Shown one piece after another: positions 8,170 through 16,499 of a stretch of DNA of 64,000 bases. Under the pieces are notes generated by a model. It searched no databases, had not been told where the DNA came from, and saw only the letters and a program-made list of their open reading frames with translations. Source of the stretch: Lachnocurva sp045579705 (lineage in GTDB: Bacteria > Bacillota > Clostridia > Lachnospirales > Lachnospiraceae); contig JAZNMP010000008.1 of NCBI GenBank assembly GCA_045579705.1, forward strand, positions 27,097-91,096, given 5' to 3'. How positions within the stretch are numbered: the first letter of the stretch is position 1; every line of letters starts with the position of its first letter. A program made the position numbers and the translations under genes.

Positions 8170-9027
8170 ATGATAAATGGAAAGACGAAGCTGGTAGCTT
8201 TTTTTGCGCATCCAGCGAAGCATTCTATGTCGCCGCTCATGCATAATACTTCATACGAATCGCTGGGCTTAAACTACCGATATCTCGCCTTTGATATCGG
8301 AGAAGATGAAGATGCTATCAAAGAGGCTGTGCAGTCGATGAGGCGACTGGGCATCGCGGGAGCGAATGTGTCCATGCCTTTTAAGAAGACGATAATTCCA
8401 TATCTCGACGAAGTGGAGGAGGGCGCCCTCCTCGCAGACTCGGTTAATACGGTTGTAAATCGTGATGGCAGGCTCTATGGTTATTCGACAGATGGAGCAG
8501 GCTTCGTGGATTCGCTATTAGCTCGTGGCATCTCTCTTTCCGGGAAAAAAATCTTCCTCGTAGGCTGTGGTGGTGCCGGAAGAGCGATACTCATAGCTTC
8601 AGCAAAAGCGGGGGCTCGTGTGGTAGTCTTTAATCGTCCAGGCAGACGCTATGATGAAGGACTTAGGATAGTTGATGTTCTGAGGCAGACTGCTGGTTCT
8701 CGGGCGGAAATTTTTTCACTGGAAGATAGAGAGCGGTTTGAAACTGAAATCAAAGATAGCGATATCATAGTAAATGCTACGAATCTCGGAATGGGAGAGC
8801 ATGAGGATGAGAGCTGGCTTTATGAGCCTAAGCTTATTCAGAATGCAGAGCTAGTCTATGATTGTATCTATGAACCACGTGAGACGAAACTTATGAAAGA
8901 TGCAAAAGCGGCTGGAGTCGAAGCGATGAATGGTTTGGAGATGCTTCTCTATCAGGGGGCAAAGGCACATGAACTAATAACTGGTACTTCGATGGATGTG
9001 GATGCCGTCAGAAAAGTATTAAGATAA
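8170..9027 (+). CDS. aroE: Shikimate dehydrogenase
   Basis: Reduces 3-dehydroshikimate to shikimate with a nicotinamide cofactor in the aromatic amino acid pathway. 285 residues, normal length. The substrate domain shows HSMSPLMHN near residues 17-25 and NVSMPFKKTIIPYLDE near 66-81, with the catalytic Lys. The Rossmann domain has GCGGAGRAI near 134-142. VVFNRPGRRY follows the second strand where NADP-users usually have NRT, so cofactor choice is uncertain. It is coupled to nadE (2-base gap) and ended by a two-way terminator. Confidence 0.95.
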   Translation: MINGKTKLVAFFAHPAKHSMSPLMHNTSYESLGLNYRYLAFDIGEDEDAIKEAVQSMRRLGIAGANVSMPFKKTIIPYLDEVEEGALLADSVNTVVNRDGRLYGYSTDGAGFVDSLLARGISLSGKKIFLVGCGGAGRAILIASAKAGARVVVFNRPGRRYDEGLRIVDVLRQTAGSRAEIFSLEDRERFETEIKDSDIIVNATNLGMGEHEDESWLYEPKLIQNAELVYDCIYEPRETKLMKDAKAAGVEAMNGLEMLLYQGAKAHELITGTSMDVDAVRKVLR

Positions 9028-9030
9028 AGA

Positions 9031-9075
9031 AATAACCATGAAATTCCGAAAGAGGAATCTCATGGTTATTTTTAT
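9031..9075. terminator. Bidirectional terminator between aroE and the PAP2 gene
   Basis: AATAACCATGA (9031-9041) pairs with TCATGGTTATT (9060-9070), and ATTCC with GGAAT inside. A T run follows on the plus strand and the A-rich left side gives U's on the other strand. It overlaps the last codons of the minus-strand gene. Confidence 0.85.
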
Positions 9076-9761
9076 TCTGCGTATTTTGGATCGAAGAAGT
9101 TCCAGAATCTTCGAACGTATTTGTCCCATCTTCCATATACAAATGGGTAGAGGACTATTACCAGTACGATACCGGCGATTACGTCGATAACTGTGTGCTG
9201 TTTCAGGAACATCGTTGATAACACGATCAATGTAGTGAACAGAGCTGAGATGTAGATCAGAGATTTGTGTCTACGGTAGTGATCAGTTCTGCAAAGTGCG
9301 AGGTGTACTTCGATCGAGTTGAACACGTGTATGCTAGGGAACACGTTTGTCGGCGTGTCGATAGTGTATAGATAACGCACCATGTCGGTAAATACATTCT
9401 CGCGTGGGAAATCTGTCGGGCGTATTGCGATATGGTTAGGCCAGAAGAATGAAATGATGATAAACAGCGTCATTCCAAAGGATAGTGTGCTGGCCAGGAG
9501 ATAGAATTCCATACCTTTTTCCCTGAAGATGATGTAGGTTATACCATATGCCATATACACGAACCAGAGGAAGTAAGGGATGATGAAGAATTCGCAGAAA
9601 GGTATCATGTCATCAAACTTACTTGAAATCAGGATGAAATCTCTGTCGTTTGCACGTTCCAGTGTCGTGAAACAAAACATATATATAGGCATATAGAGCA
9701 GTAATAGAAAACGCCTGCCGTTTTTTAATATAAATTTTGGTATATTTAGTAATTTTTTCAT
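9072..9761 (-). CDS. PAP2-family membrane phosphatase
   Basis: 229 residues with about six membrane segments. PAP2-type enzymes remove phosphate from lipid phosphates such as undecaprenyl diphosphate or phosphatidate at the outer face of the membrane. Motif 2 is seen as NVFPSIHVF (SxH type, near residue 142) and motif 3 as STMFLKQHTVIDVIAG (His and Asp, near 185-198). Motif 1 is less clear (RPTDFPREN may correspond). The substrate cannot be told from sequence. The start MKKLLNIPKF is the only good one before the first membrane segment. Lies divergently from the large L,D-transpeptidase gene, so a cell-wall lipid role is plausible but unproven. Confidence 0.88.
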   Translation of the reverse strand: MKKLLNIPKFILKNGRRFLLLLYMPIYMFCFTTLERANDRDFILISSKFDDMIPFCEFFIIPYFLWFVYMAYGITYIIFREKGMEFYLLASTLSFGMTLFIIISFFWPNHIAIRPTDFPRENVFTDMVRYLYTIDTPTNVFPSIHVFNSIEVHLALCRTDHYRRHKSLIYISALFTTLIVLSTMFLKQHTVIDVIAGIVLVIVLYPFVYGRWDKYVRRFWNFFDPKYAE

Positions 9762-9806
9762 AACGATATAATTATAAACATTGAATTAAAAAGTGACAAC
9801 AAAAAA

Positions 9807-9834
9807 TTGACATTGGTTTTTTATATCATATAAT
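9807..9834 (+). promoter_or_regulatory. Sigma-A promoter of the large L,D-transpeptidase gene
   Basis: TTGACA (9807-9812), 16-base spacer, TATAAT (9829-9834). Both boxes are consensus, 45 bases before the start codon. Confidence 0.85.
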
Positions 9835-9879
9835 ATAAAAGGCTGTTTAGGCTTAATTATAATTAATAAGAGGTTGTTT

Positions 9880-11574
9880 ATGTCTAATTTAGAAGAAACA
9901 AAAGAAGGTACTGTTGCACAGGAAGGTGCAGTACAGAAAATCGACGTAAAGAAGGTAGGGATAATCGCTGCGATAGTATTAGCGGTATTACTGGTTGTTT
10001 ATATAGGTTTTGTATTCTACTTCAAGAATCACTTCTTCTTTAGAAGCACTTTAAATGGTGTAAACAGTTCTGGTTCGACAGTAGATGTAGTTATGAAACG
10101 AATTGAGAAGAAAGCTGATAATTACAGCATTTCATTCGTGGAAAAAAACGGCATCGAGAAATTCAAACCTGCCGACTTCGACATGGAAGTTGCCAGCAGC
10201 AAAGCTGAGTTTGAAAAAGCACTTTCTCAGCAGAACGAGTTTGCCTGGGTTGGCGCACTGTTTGCTCCTAGAAATTATAAGAGCAAGATTGTCGTAGATT
10301 TTAATGAAGAGAAGTTTGACGGAATTCTTTCTAATCTTAAAGATGTTGTAGACGACAATGCAACGCAGACTGAGGATGCGAGGGTTACTTTTTCCGAAGG
10401 GGAAAAGTTTGTAATAAAGAAAGAAGTCTATGGTACAGAAGTTGACAAAGATACACTTTCAAAGGTATCAAAGACAGCTGTTATGACTCTCGATTCGAAG
10501 GTAGATTTGAAGAAGGACAAATGTTACGTTCAGCCAAAACTCACTAGTGATGACGATGAATTAAAGCAGACTTGTGAGAAACTAAACGATAAGATAGACC
10601 TCGATTATACATACACAGTTGGTGGACAGAACGAGAAGGTTTCAAAGGAGACACTTGCTTCGTTCTTCAAAAATGATGAAAAGGGCGATATTACTTATAA
10701 TGATGAAGCTATCGCTGCATTTGTCAAAGAAATGGCTGCGAAGTATGACACAGCCGGAAAGCCAAAGACTCTAGTTACTTACACTGGTGCGACAGTTACT
10801 GTTCCTGGTGGTAGCTATGGTTGGAAGATTGATAAAGAGAAAGAAGCTGCAAAGATCAAGTCTGATTTGGATGCGGGTAAAGATGTAAAGCGTGATTTCG
10901 AGTATGCTAGAACAGCTGCTTCACGTGGTGAGAACGATTATGGAAACAGCTATATCGAAGTAAACCGCACAGGTCAGTATTTTGTAGTTCATAAGGACGG
11001 AGCAGTAGTGCTACAGTCCAAGGTTGTAACAGGAAACATCAATAAAGGTGACGAAACTCATGTTGGTGCGTACTTTGTAGCTTACAAGGCAAAGAATGCT
11101 ACTCTTAAGGGACCTACATGGAATTCAAAAGTTGCTTTCTGGATGCCATTTAATGGTGGAGAAGGTTTGCATGATGCTGTATGGCAGCCATCTTTCGGTG
11201 GAACTTACTACAAGATTAGAGGATCACATGGTTGTGTAAATCTTCCTCTTAATGTGGCTGGTCAGCTTTACAATATAGTTTCAGCAGGTTATCCTGTTTT
11301 GGTTTATGACTTGCCTGGAACAGAGGATAACGAGCCAAATGTAAGAGATGCACAGGCATTCTCTGATGAATTGAATACAATCGGTGAAGTAACACCTGCT
11401 TCTCAGGGAACGATTGAAGCTTTGAGAAAGAAGTATTTCAGACTTACACCGGAAGCTATTTCTATGGTTCCAAATATACAGATTCTTAATGATGCAGAAG
11501 CTAACTTGAAGGCTCAGCTTGCTGCTACAGGTGTAGATTGGAATCCACCTACAGCTAGCAAAGACGAAGATTAA
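9880..11574 (+). CDS. L,D-transpeptidase with N-terminal accessory domains
   Basis: 564 residues. A membrane segment at about 25-48 anchors an extracellular region of some 320 residues that resembles the repeated peptidoglycan-binding module found before YkuD domains in Gram-positive enzymes (two halves: SGSTVDVVMKRIEKKADNYS and a later LASFFKNDEKGDITYN/PGGSYGWKID part). The YkuD domain follows from about 365, with His in GLHDAVWQ and SHGCVNL (Cys near 451). About 80 residues follow the catalytic domain. Start: ATG 9880 is chosen over an in-frame TTG at 9874 because AGAGG lies six bases upstream of the ATG. Probably co-transcribed with the next gene (12-base gap). Confidence 0.92.
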   Translation: MSNLEETKEGTVAQEGAVQKIDVKKVGIIAAIVLAVLLVVYIGFVFYFKNHFFFRSTLNGVNSSGSTVDVVMKRIEKKADNYSISFVEKNGIEKFKPADFDMEVASSKAEFEKALSQQNEFAWVGALFAPRNYKSKIVVDFNEEKFDGILSNLKDVVDDNATQTEDARVTFSEGEKFVIKKEVYGTEVDKDTLSKVSKTAVMTLDSKVDLKKDKCYVQPKLTSDDDELKQTCEKLNDKIDLDYTYTVGGQNEKVSKETLASFFKNDEKGDITYNDEAIAAFVKEMAAKYDTAGKPKTLVTYTGATVTVPGGSYGWKIDKEKEAAKIKSDLDAGKDVKRDFEYARTAASRGENDYGNSYIEVNRTGQYFVVHKDGAVVLQSKVVTGNINKGDETHVGAYFVAYKAKNATLKGPTWNSKVAFWMPFNGGEGLHDAVWQPSFGGTYYKIRGSHGCVNLPLNVAGQLYNIVSAGYPVLVYDLPGTEDNEPNVRDAQAFSDELNTIGEVTPASQGTIEALRKKYFRLTPEAISMVPNIQILNDAEANLKAQLAATGVDWNPPTASKDED

Positions 11575-11586
11575 TTAGGAGAATTT

Positions 11587-12084
11587 ATGGATTCATTGGT
11601 ACAGGCTTTTTCAGATACGCTAGGTCAGTATCTGTCTGCACAGGTAGTTGTTTTTATTATTTCAATGGTTCCTATATTGGAACTTCGAGGCGGACTTCTC
11701 GCTGCAAAGTTGTTAGAAGTACCATTGCTTCAGGCGATACCACTTTGTATCGTAGGTAATCTGATTCCGATTCCATTTATTCTGCTTTTTATAAAGAAGA
11801 TTTTTTCATGGATGAAGAACTTTAAGATTTTCAGAGGTTTGGTAGAGAAACTTGAGAATCGAGCTATGAGAAAGAGCGATTCAGTGTCGAATGCGGAATT
11901 CTTAGGTTTGACTTTGTTTGTTGGAATTCCTATTCCTGGAACTGGTGCTTGGATGGGTTCATTAATAGCAGCTCTTCTGGAGATGGATTTCAAGAAAGCT
12001 ATCAAAGCTGAGCTTATCGGTATCGCGATGGCAACTATTATTTGTTCTATTCTGTGGTACGGATTGCTGGGAATGTTCGTTTGA
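11587..12084 (+). CDS. Small multidrug-export-type membrane protein (COG2426)
   Basis: 165 residues, four or five membrane segments. The family is annotated as putative small multidrug export protein; direct evidence for transport is thin. The conserved blocks are ELRGGLLAAKLL (near residue 29), GNLIPIPFILLFI and GIPIPGTGAWMGSLIAALL (near 116). AGGAGAATTT precedes the ATG 12 bases after the L,D-transpeptidase stop, so the two form an operon, though no functional link is obvious. Confidence 0.85.
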   Translation: MDSLVQAFSDTLGQYLSAQVVVFIISMVPILELRGGLLAAKLLEVPLLQAIPLCIVGNLIPIPFILLFIKKIFSWMKNFKIFRGLVEKLENRAMRKSDSVSNAEFLGLTLFVGIPIPGTGAWMGSLIAALLEMDFKKAIKAELIGIAMATIICSILWYGLLGMFV

Positions 12085-12135
12085 TGTTTGATAAATGATT
12101 TTGAATAATTGTTTTTGGATTTTATGGAGGTTGGC

Positions 12136-12315
12136 ATGACCGAAGGTTCTTGCGAGTATTGTACATATTATGCTTTCGATGAAGATGAAGAAGACTATGT
12201 ATGTGATCTAGACCTGGATGAAGATGATTATGTCAGCCTGGTTACTGGAAATTACAAGTCTTGTCCTTATTTCAGAGATGGAAACGAATACAAGGTTGTT
12301 AGACATCAGATGTAA
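12136..12315 (+). CDS. Small Cys-containing protein (DUF6472-like)
   Basis: 59 residues, very acidic in the middle, with CEYCTYY near the start, one Cys in YVCDLDLDEDD and SCPYF near the end: four cysteines in a pattern that suggests a small metal site. I associate this type (DUF6472) with Lachnospiraceae; no function is known. Start at 12136 because GGAGG (12125-12129) is six bases upstream; an in-frame start at 12109 lacks a site. A D-type hairpin downstream probably serves as its terminator. Confidence 0.75.
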   Translation: MTEGSCEYCTYYAFDEDEEDYVCDLDLDEDDYVSLVTGNYKSCPYFRDGNEYKVVRHQM

Positions 12316-12380
12316 AGATGTTTAGGCGTTAGCGCGACTAGTTTATGGTGTATTGTTTGCACTTTTGATATTTTAAACTG

Positions 12381-12442
12381 AAAAACACAGAGATTTAGGC
12401 GGTAGGATGACCTGCTTTGTCCTAAAACTCTGTGTTTTTTGT
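12381..12442 (+). terminator. D-type hairpin acting as terminator
   Basis: AAAACACAGAG...TTTAGG pairs with CCTAAA...CTCTGTGTTTT (left arm near 12382-12398, right arm near 12421-12439) around a 21-base loop, ending in a T run. The stem is the same D-type sequence found in islands I and IV, so here a repeat module doubles as a terminator. Confidence 0.75.
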
Positions 12443-12537
12443 TACTTTGGGCGGAAAGTGTGTTTTTGTTGTTTTTGGTGGGAAGCATAGAAAGAGACCT
12501 TTGCGGCGCAGCCGCACTTGCTTCCAGGAAAGCCCGG

Positions 12538-13018
12538 TATAGGGAAAAGCTTGATATAGAGGAATTCCCTATACATTGCGGAGCTGACTTGCTAGAATTT
12601 GTTACTTTGGTATAGGGAAAGAGCTTGATATAGAGGATTTCCCTATACACTGCGGAGTTGACCTGCTTGAAATTTGTGATTTGGTATAGGGAAATAGCTT
12701 GATATGGAGGATTTCCCTATACATTGCGGAGCAAACTTGCTTAATTTAGGCAGTTTGGTATATGGAAAGAGTTTGATATAGAGGGATTCCCTATACACTG
12801 CGGAACTAACAAGCTTGATTTCAGCAATTTGGTATAGGGAAAAGCTTGATATAGAGGATTTCCCTATACACTGCGGAGCTGACTTGCTTGAATTAGGTGG
12901 TTTGGTATAGGGAAAGAGCTTGATATAGAAGGCTTCCCAATACAAAGAGGAGCTTAAATGTTTGATTTGAGCAATTTAGTATTGTGAAAGAGCTTGGTAT
13001 AAAGAGATTCCCTATAAA
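12538..13018. repeat. A-type hairpin tandem array, 7 copies
   Basis: Seven tandem units of about 74 bp. Each unit is TATAGGGAA, an 18-base loop with GCTTGATATAGAGGA, TTCCCTATA, then a linker (CTGCGGAGCTGACTTGCTTG) and a short variable tail ending TTTGG. Units differ at several bases and the last is partial, so the array is old and not freshly duplicated. This is the longest array of this type in the window. Confidence 0.9.
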
Positions 13019-13062
13019 ATGTATGAAAGATTGGAATAGTGTGCATGCACACAAAATGTGAT

Positions 13063-13115
13063 ATATGTTTGCTTGGCTGCCTTTTTGATGAAAAGGTGTT
13101 ATCAAGCAAACATAT
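13063..13115. repeat. F-type hairpin, short form
   Basis: ATATGTTTGCTTG (13063-13075) and CAAGCAAACATAT (13103-13115) are perfect 13-base arms around a 27-base loop. Longer forms carrying an inner palindrome are at 13781 and 61771. Confidence 0.85.
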
Positions 13116-13148
13116 TAGGTTACCTTTGCGGCGTAGCCGCACTTGCTT

Positions 13149-13649
13149 TTAAACTTCAAAAGTAGGGCCTTGTGTTTTGTTTTTCTTTACGTATACGACA
13201 GTATCAATAATGCATGTCGCAAGGATTATAACAATATAGGCAATTGTGATGAAGCGCAGTAATACTCTTATGTCGTAAGCGGCAGCAACTGTGAAAAGCA
13301 GACTGTAGATGCCGGATTCGAATACTATAAGTGAGAGCATGTAAGCTATTATTTGATAGAGCTTTTCTTCGCATCCTTCTTTTGGCTGTGATGGAAGATT
13401 CCAGCGCTCTGGAGGTAGGAAGTAAGCTATTGCATGGATGATTAGATTTGTAGGCAGCATGGTAAGAGGTATGATCAGAAGGACTCCGGGATTGCCGTAT
13501 CTAGTTGGATTCCAAGCGAGATCATAATGCACTGGGATTTGATCGTTAGTAGTTAACATAAATACTATTGCAAAAACAAGTGATGCTAAAGCGGTTAGAT
13601 CGCCGATAAAAAACTGTAATTTGTGATGAATTGTAAAACGAGATTTCAT
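13149..13649 (-). CDS. DUF1648-domain membrane protein
   Basis: 166 residues with four or five membrane segments. IPVHYDLAWNPTRYGNPG near residues 40-57 is the DUF1648 signature, also found at the start of SdpI-type immunity proteins and in many small Firmicutes membrane proteins. No SdpC-like toxin gene is visible nearby, so an immunity role is not supported. Start at 13649 because AAGGAG (13656-13661) lies six bases upstream. It is enclosed on both sides by repeat islands II and III, an unusual setting for a single gene. Confidence 0.75.
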   Translation of the reverse strand: MKSRFTIHHKLQFFIGDLTALASLVFAIVFMLTTNDQIPVHYDLAWNPTRYGNPGVLLIIPLTMLPTNLIIHAIAYFLPPERWNLPSQPKEGCEEKLYQIIAYMLSLIVFESGIYSLLFTVAAAYDIRVLLRFITIAYIVIILATCIIDTVVYVKKNKTQGPTFEV

Positions 13650-13780
13650 AAAAAACTCCTTTGTATGTGTTTTTTTCGGTGTTATTGATTCTGATTTTGT
13701 TTTACTACAAACTATTGGGATAAGCAAGTGTTCGCTTCGCTCACAGAGTGGGATTGGTGCGAGAGCGCAGGATATTGATA

Positions 13781-13902
13781 TATGTTTGCTTGGCTGATTA
13801 TATTCATCAAATAAAGCAGCCTGTCAAGGACGTTAGCCTTCGGTGGCTTTGCCATCCTTGACAGCCCGCTTTTTGATGAAAAGGTGTGATTAAGCAAACA
13901 TA
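13781..13902. repeat. F-type hairpin with inner inverted repeat
   Basis: Outer arms TATGTTTGCTT (13781-13791) and AAGCAAACATA (13892-13902). Inside, CTGTCAAGGA (13821-13830) and TCCTTGACAG (13855-13864) flank a 24-base segment. In the copy at 61771-61892 the corresponding segment is present in the opposite orientation between the same arms. Confidence 0.85.
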
Positions 13903-13952
13903 ATAGGATAACCCTGCGGCGATAGCCGCACTTGCTTTTGGGATTATGGGTT

Positions 13953-14405
13953 CATGTGAGATGGCGATTTGGAGTAAGGTCACATGATTTTTTGTGGTGT
14001 GAAAAGCAAGAAATAGTGCATCTCACACCAGTGTGTTTTCGGGAGGCTGGTGTGAAATTGAGGAAATGCTTGGAATCACACCATCACATTTGGCTTTTTG
14101 GGGGTGTGAGATTATCGAAAGGTGCAGTTTCACACTAGTGGTTAAAATGAGGTGTGGTGTGAAATTAGGAAAAGTTCAAGATTTACACTATTATTTCAAG
14201 ATTTTATTTGGTGTGAAAAGTAGGAAATAGTTAATCTCACACCAGTGGTTTCTTTGAGGTGTGTTGTGAAATTGAGGATTAGCATGATTCACACCATTAC
14301 TTCGAGTTCTTTGGTGGTGTGAGATTAACAAAAGGAGTAGTTTCACACTAGTGGTCAAAATCGAGGCTGGTGTGAAATCAAGGAAAAAGCAGAGATTCAC
14401 ACCAA
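13953..14405. repeat. C-type (GGTGTGA/TCACACC) hairpin array
   Basis: Nine hairpins with arms close to GGTGTGAA/TTCACACC (the first is CATGTGA/TCACATG). From the second on, they form a higher-order unit of four hairpins repeated with a period of about 212 bp (13996 and 14208). The same four-hairpin order is found twice in island V. Confidence 0.8.
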
Positions 14406-14677
14406 TTTATTTGACTTGCTTTATGCTTTAGGCGTTAAGCAAGTGTTCGCTTCGCTCTCAGGCTGCTTTTTGATGAAAAGTTGTTATCAAGCAAACATAA
14501 TAGGATACCCTTGCGGCGCAGCCGCACTTGATTAAGCTAAGTTGCCTTATGGGGAGCGCGGGGGCTTAGAAATCATGTGAAAGCTCAACGATTTCTTGTT
14601 TCACATGATTTGAAAAAGTTGTGAAACTATGACCTACGGAAAATAAAAAAAACACGGGAAAAATTTAATTCCCTATA

Positions 14678-14713
14678 TTCCTACTTGACAACTAGGAAAT
14701 ACCTGATTATAAT
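14678..14713 (+). promoter_or_regulatory. cysK promoter with overlapping inverted-repeat operator
   Basis: TTGACA (14685-14690), 17-base spacer and TATAAT (14708-14713) are perfect consensus. TTCCTA (14678-14683) and TAGGAA (14693-14698) form an inverted repeat around the -35 box, and a wider pair TTCCCTAT (14669-14676) / ATAGGGAA (about 14721-14728) encloses the promoter. This is the place and symmetry expected for a dimeric repressor; the Rrf2 protein encoded after cysK is the obvious candidate. Confidence 0.7.
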
Positions 14714-14810
14714 TCGAATCATAGGGAAATATTTTACTCAACATTTTTTGATAGAGTTCTCTTTCTTAGGGGCTGGAGAACTCCTTTGATTTGACATAGG
14801 AGGAAAGACT

Positions 14811-15740
14811 ATGAGACAGGTTGTAAATGCAGTTTCTGAGTTGATAGGAAACACACCTATTCTAAAGGCGGATAGATACAAGGAATCAGCTGGGGCTAAA
14901 GGTAATATTTTTGCGAAGCTTGAGTATTTGAATCCAGCAGGTTCTGTTAAGGACAGAGTAGGTTTTGAAATGATTAAAGATGCTGAAGAGAAGGGAATCC
15001 TGAAGCCGGGGGCTACTCTTATCGAGCCGACTTCTGGAAATACTGGTATCGGAATCGCTTCAGCTGCTTGCGCTTTAGGTTATAATGTAATTATCACACT
15101 TCCAGACACTATGTCTGTTGAGAGAAGAAATCTCATGAAGGCGTATGGTGCAGAGCTTGTTTTGACAGAGGGCGCAAAGGGTATGACTGGTGCAATCCAG
15201 AAAGCTGAGGAACTTCGCGATGAAATCGAAGGTGCAGTAATCCTCGGACAGTTTGATAACCCGGCGAATTCCAGAGCACACTATAAGACAACTGGTCCAG
15301 AAATCTGGGAGCAGATGGACGGAAAAGTAGATGTATTCGTAGCTGGTGTCGGAACTGGCGGAACTATTACTGGTGTTGGTAAATACTTGAAAGAACAGAA
15401 GAGTGATGTTAAGATTGTTGCTGTTGAACCTGCAAGTAGCCCAGTTTTATCAAAGGGTGTTGCCGGTCCGCACAAGATTCAGGGTATCGGTGCTGGCTTT
15501 GTACCAAAAGTTCTCGATACCGAAGTATACGATGAAATTATCACTATTGAGAATGAAGATGCTTTTGAGGAAGGCAGACGCTTTGGCAAGACAGAAGGTG
15601 CTCTCGTAGGAATCTCTTCTGGTGCCGCACTGAAAGCCGCAACTATTCTTTCAAATAGACCAGAATATGAAGGAAAGAATATCGTAGTTCTGCTTCCAGA
15701 TTCAGGAGATAGATATTTGTCTACAGCACTTTTTTCTTAA
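14811..15740 (+). CDS. cysK: Cysteine synthase (O-acetylserine sulfhydrylase)
   Basis: Makes cysteine from O-acetylserine and sulfide with pyridoxal phosphate. 309 residues. PLP lysine in SVKDRVGFEMI (near 44), asparagine loop TSGNTGIGIA (near 70), phosphate-binding GTGGTITG near 177-184 and the C-terminal LLPDSGDRYLSTALFS typical of CysK. AGGAGGAAAGACT precedes the ATG. Expressed from a consensus promoter with an inverted-repeat operator, and followed after 25 bases by an Rrf2 regulator, the arrangement seen where cysteine genes are controlled by CymR/IscR-type proteins. Confidence 0.96.
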   Translation: MRQVVNAVSELIGNTPILKADRYKESAGAKGNIFAKLEYLNPAGSVKDRVGFEMIKDAEEKGILKPGATLIEPTSGNTGIGIASAACALGYNVIITLPDTMSVERRNLMKAYGAELVLTEGAKGMTGAIQKAEELRDEIEGAVILGQFDNPANSRAHYKTTGPEIWEQMDGKVDVFVAGVGTGGTITGVGKYLKEQKSDVKIVAVEPASSPVLSKGVAGPHKIQGIGAGFVPKVLDTEVYDEIITIENEDAFEEGRRFGKTEGALVGISSGAALKAATILSNRPEYEGKNIVVLLPDSGDRYLSTALFS

Positions 15741-15765
15741 ATCTATTTGATATAGGGAGAAATAA

Positions 15766-16200
15766 ATGAAAATATCAACTAAAGGTAGATATGCAACAAA
15801 ACTTATGCTGGATTTGGCTACATATAATGATGGCACTCCAGTTAGCTTAAAGGATATCGCAAAGCGTCAGGATATTTCGGAAAAATATCTCGAACAGATT
15901 ATCTCTACACTTAGCAAGGCTGGAATGGTGAGATCTGTACGCGGTGCGCAGGGTGGATATTTGCTTACGCGTGAGCCAAAAGATTACACGGTTGGAGATA
16001 TTTTGGAAGCTACCGAAGGAAAGATTGCGACAGTGGACTGCCTTCGTGATGATGGAATGTCTTGTGATGCTGTCGGTCAGTGCGTAACAGTTCGTATTTG
16101 GAAGAAGATTGACGATGCTGTTAAAGATGTAGTGAACAATATCACTTTGCAGGATTTGTTGGAATGGCAGGCCGAAGGCGCTGACCAGTATGTGATTTAG
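15766..16200 (+). CDS. Rrf2-family transcription regulator (IscR/CymR type)
   Basis: 144 residues. Winged helix N-terminus beginning MKISTKGRYATKLMLDLA, recognition region VSLKDIAKRQDISEKYLEQIISTL and wing RGAQGGYLL. Three cysteines follow in the dimer-helix region (DCLRDDGMSCDAVGQC, about residues 104-119), the number and place used by [2Fe-2S] Rrf2 proteins such as IscR, although the spacing differs. CymR-type cysteine regulators usually lack this set, so it may sense iron-sulfur status and control cysteine supply. Co-transcribed with cysK; AGGGAGA lies upstream of the ATG. Confidence 0.9.
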   Translation: MKISTKGRYATKLMLDLATYNDGTPVSLKDIAKRQDISEKYLEQIISTLSKAGMVRSVRGAQGGYLLTREPKDYTVGDILEATEGKIATVDCLRDDGMSCDAVGQCVTVRIWKKIDDAVKDVVNNITLQDLLEWQAEGADQYVI

Positions 16201-16221
16201 TTGATGTAAAAAAGAGGGTTT

Positions 16222-16479
16222 ATGTTTAATAGTTTTGCCTTACATATCGGAACTGGTGATGGATCTTCTCCGATTGCACTTGTTATTATCATAGTATTAG
16301 TTTTATACTTAACTCATAAGGTATCGGTTGCTGTTGAAAGAGAAGAGGCAAAGAGACGCGAGCAGATTAAAAAGTTCAAAGAGGAGCATCCGGACGAGGA
16401 AGCTCCGATAGAAACTATGAGAGAAGAAATGATTCGTGTGTTTATCGAACATGCGCGTGATAGTTTCAAGAACAAATGA
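16222..16479 (+). CDS. Small membrane protein, unknown function
   Basis: 85 residues. One membrane segment at about residues 18-34 (ALVIIIVLVLYLTH), then a highly charged, probably helical tail with EREEAKRREQIKKFKEEH, suggesting an anchored coiled coil. No family recognised. GAGGG lies upstream of the ATG. It follows the Rrf2 gene by 21 bases and its stop is 20 bases before the next start, so it belongs to a cysK-rrf2-16222-16500 run ended by a hairpin at 16861. Confidence 0.6.
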   Translation: MFNSFALHIGTGDGSSPIALVIIIVLVLYLTHKVSVAVEREEAKRREQIKKFKEEHPDEEAPIETMREEMIRVFIEHARDSFKNK

Positions 16480-16499
16480 TGCTCTCTCGAGGGGGAAAT

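Larger units (their letters stand above)
12381..13148. repeat. Hairpin-mosaic repeat island II
   Basis: Fills the gene-free stretch 12316-13148. Order: a D hairpin, a small GC hairpin (12503-12515), seven A units (12538-13018), the palindrome TGTGCATGCACA (13040-13051), an F hairpin (13063-13115) and a second GC hairpin (13128-13140). It ends exactly at the stop of the DUF1648 gene; island III begins at the other end of that gene. Confidence 0.8.
13720..14611. repeat. Hairpin-mosaic repeat island III
   Basis: The stretch 13650-14810 has no gene until cysK. It holds a GTTCGCTTCGCTC segment (near 13729), a long F hairpin (13781-13902), a small GC hairpin, nine C hairpins (13953-14405), a second partial F unit with GC hairpin (about 14432-14530) and a long hairpin AAATCATGTGAAA/TTTCACATGATTT (14570-14582 with 14599-14611). 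The cysK promoter follows. Island V repeats much of the same order. Confidence 0.8.

Noticed and set aside
12306..12945. Minus-strand open frames of about 100 codons over the A array, encoding a repeated peptide (KSAPQCIG...SSISS)
   Set aside because: The frame stays open only because the repeat length is close to a multiple of three for a stretch; starts lack ribosome sites and frames differ between arrays.
12538..13018. A array as a CRISPR
   Set aside because: The whole unit repeats, including loop and linker; there are no unique spacers and no cas genes.
13953..14405. C array as a CRISPR or integron attC set
   Set aside because: Loops recur in fixed order in another island, so they are not spacers; no integron integrase or cassette genes are present.
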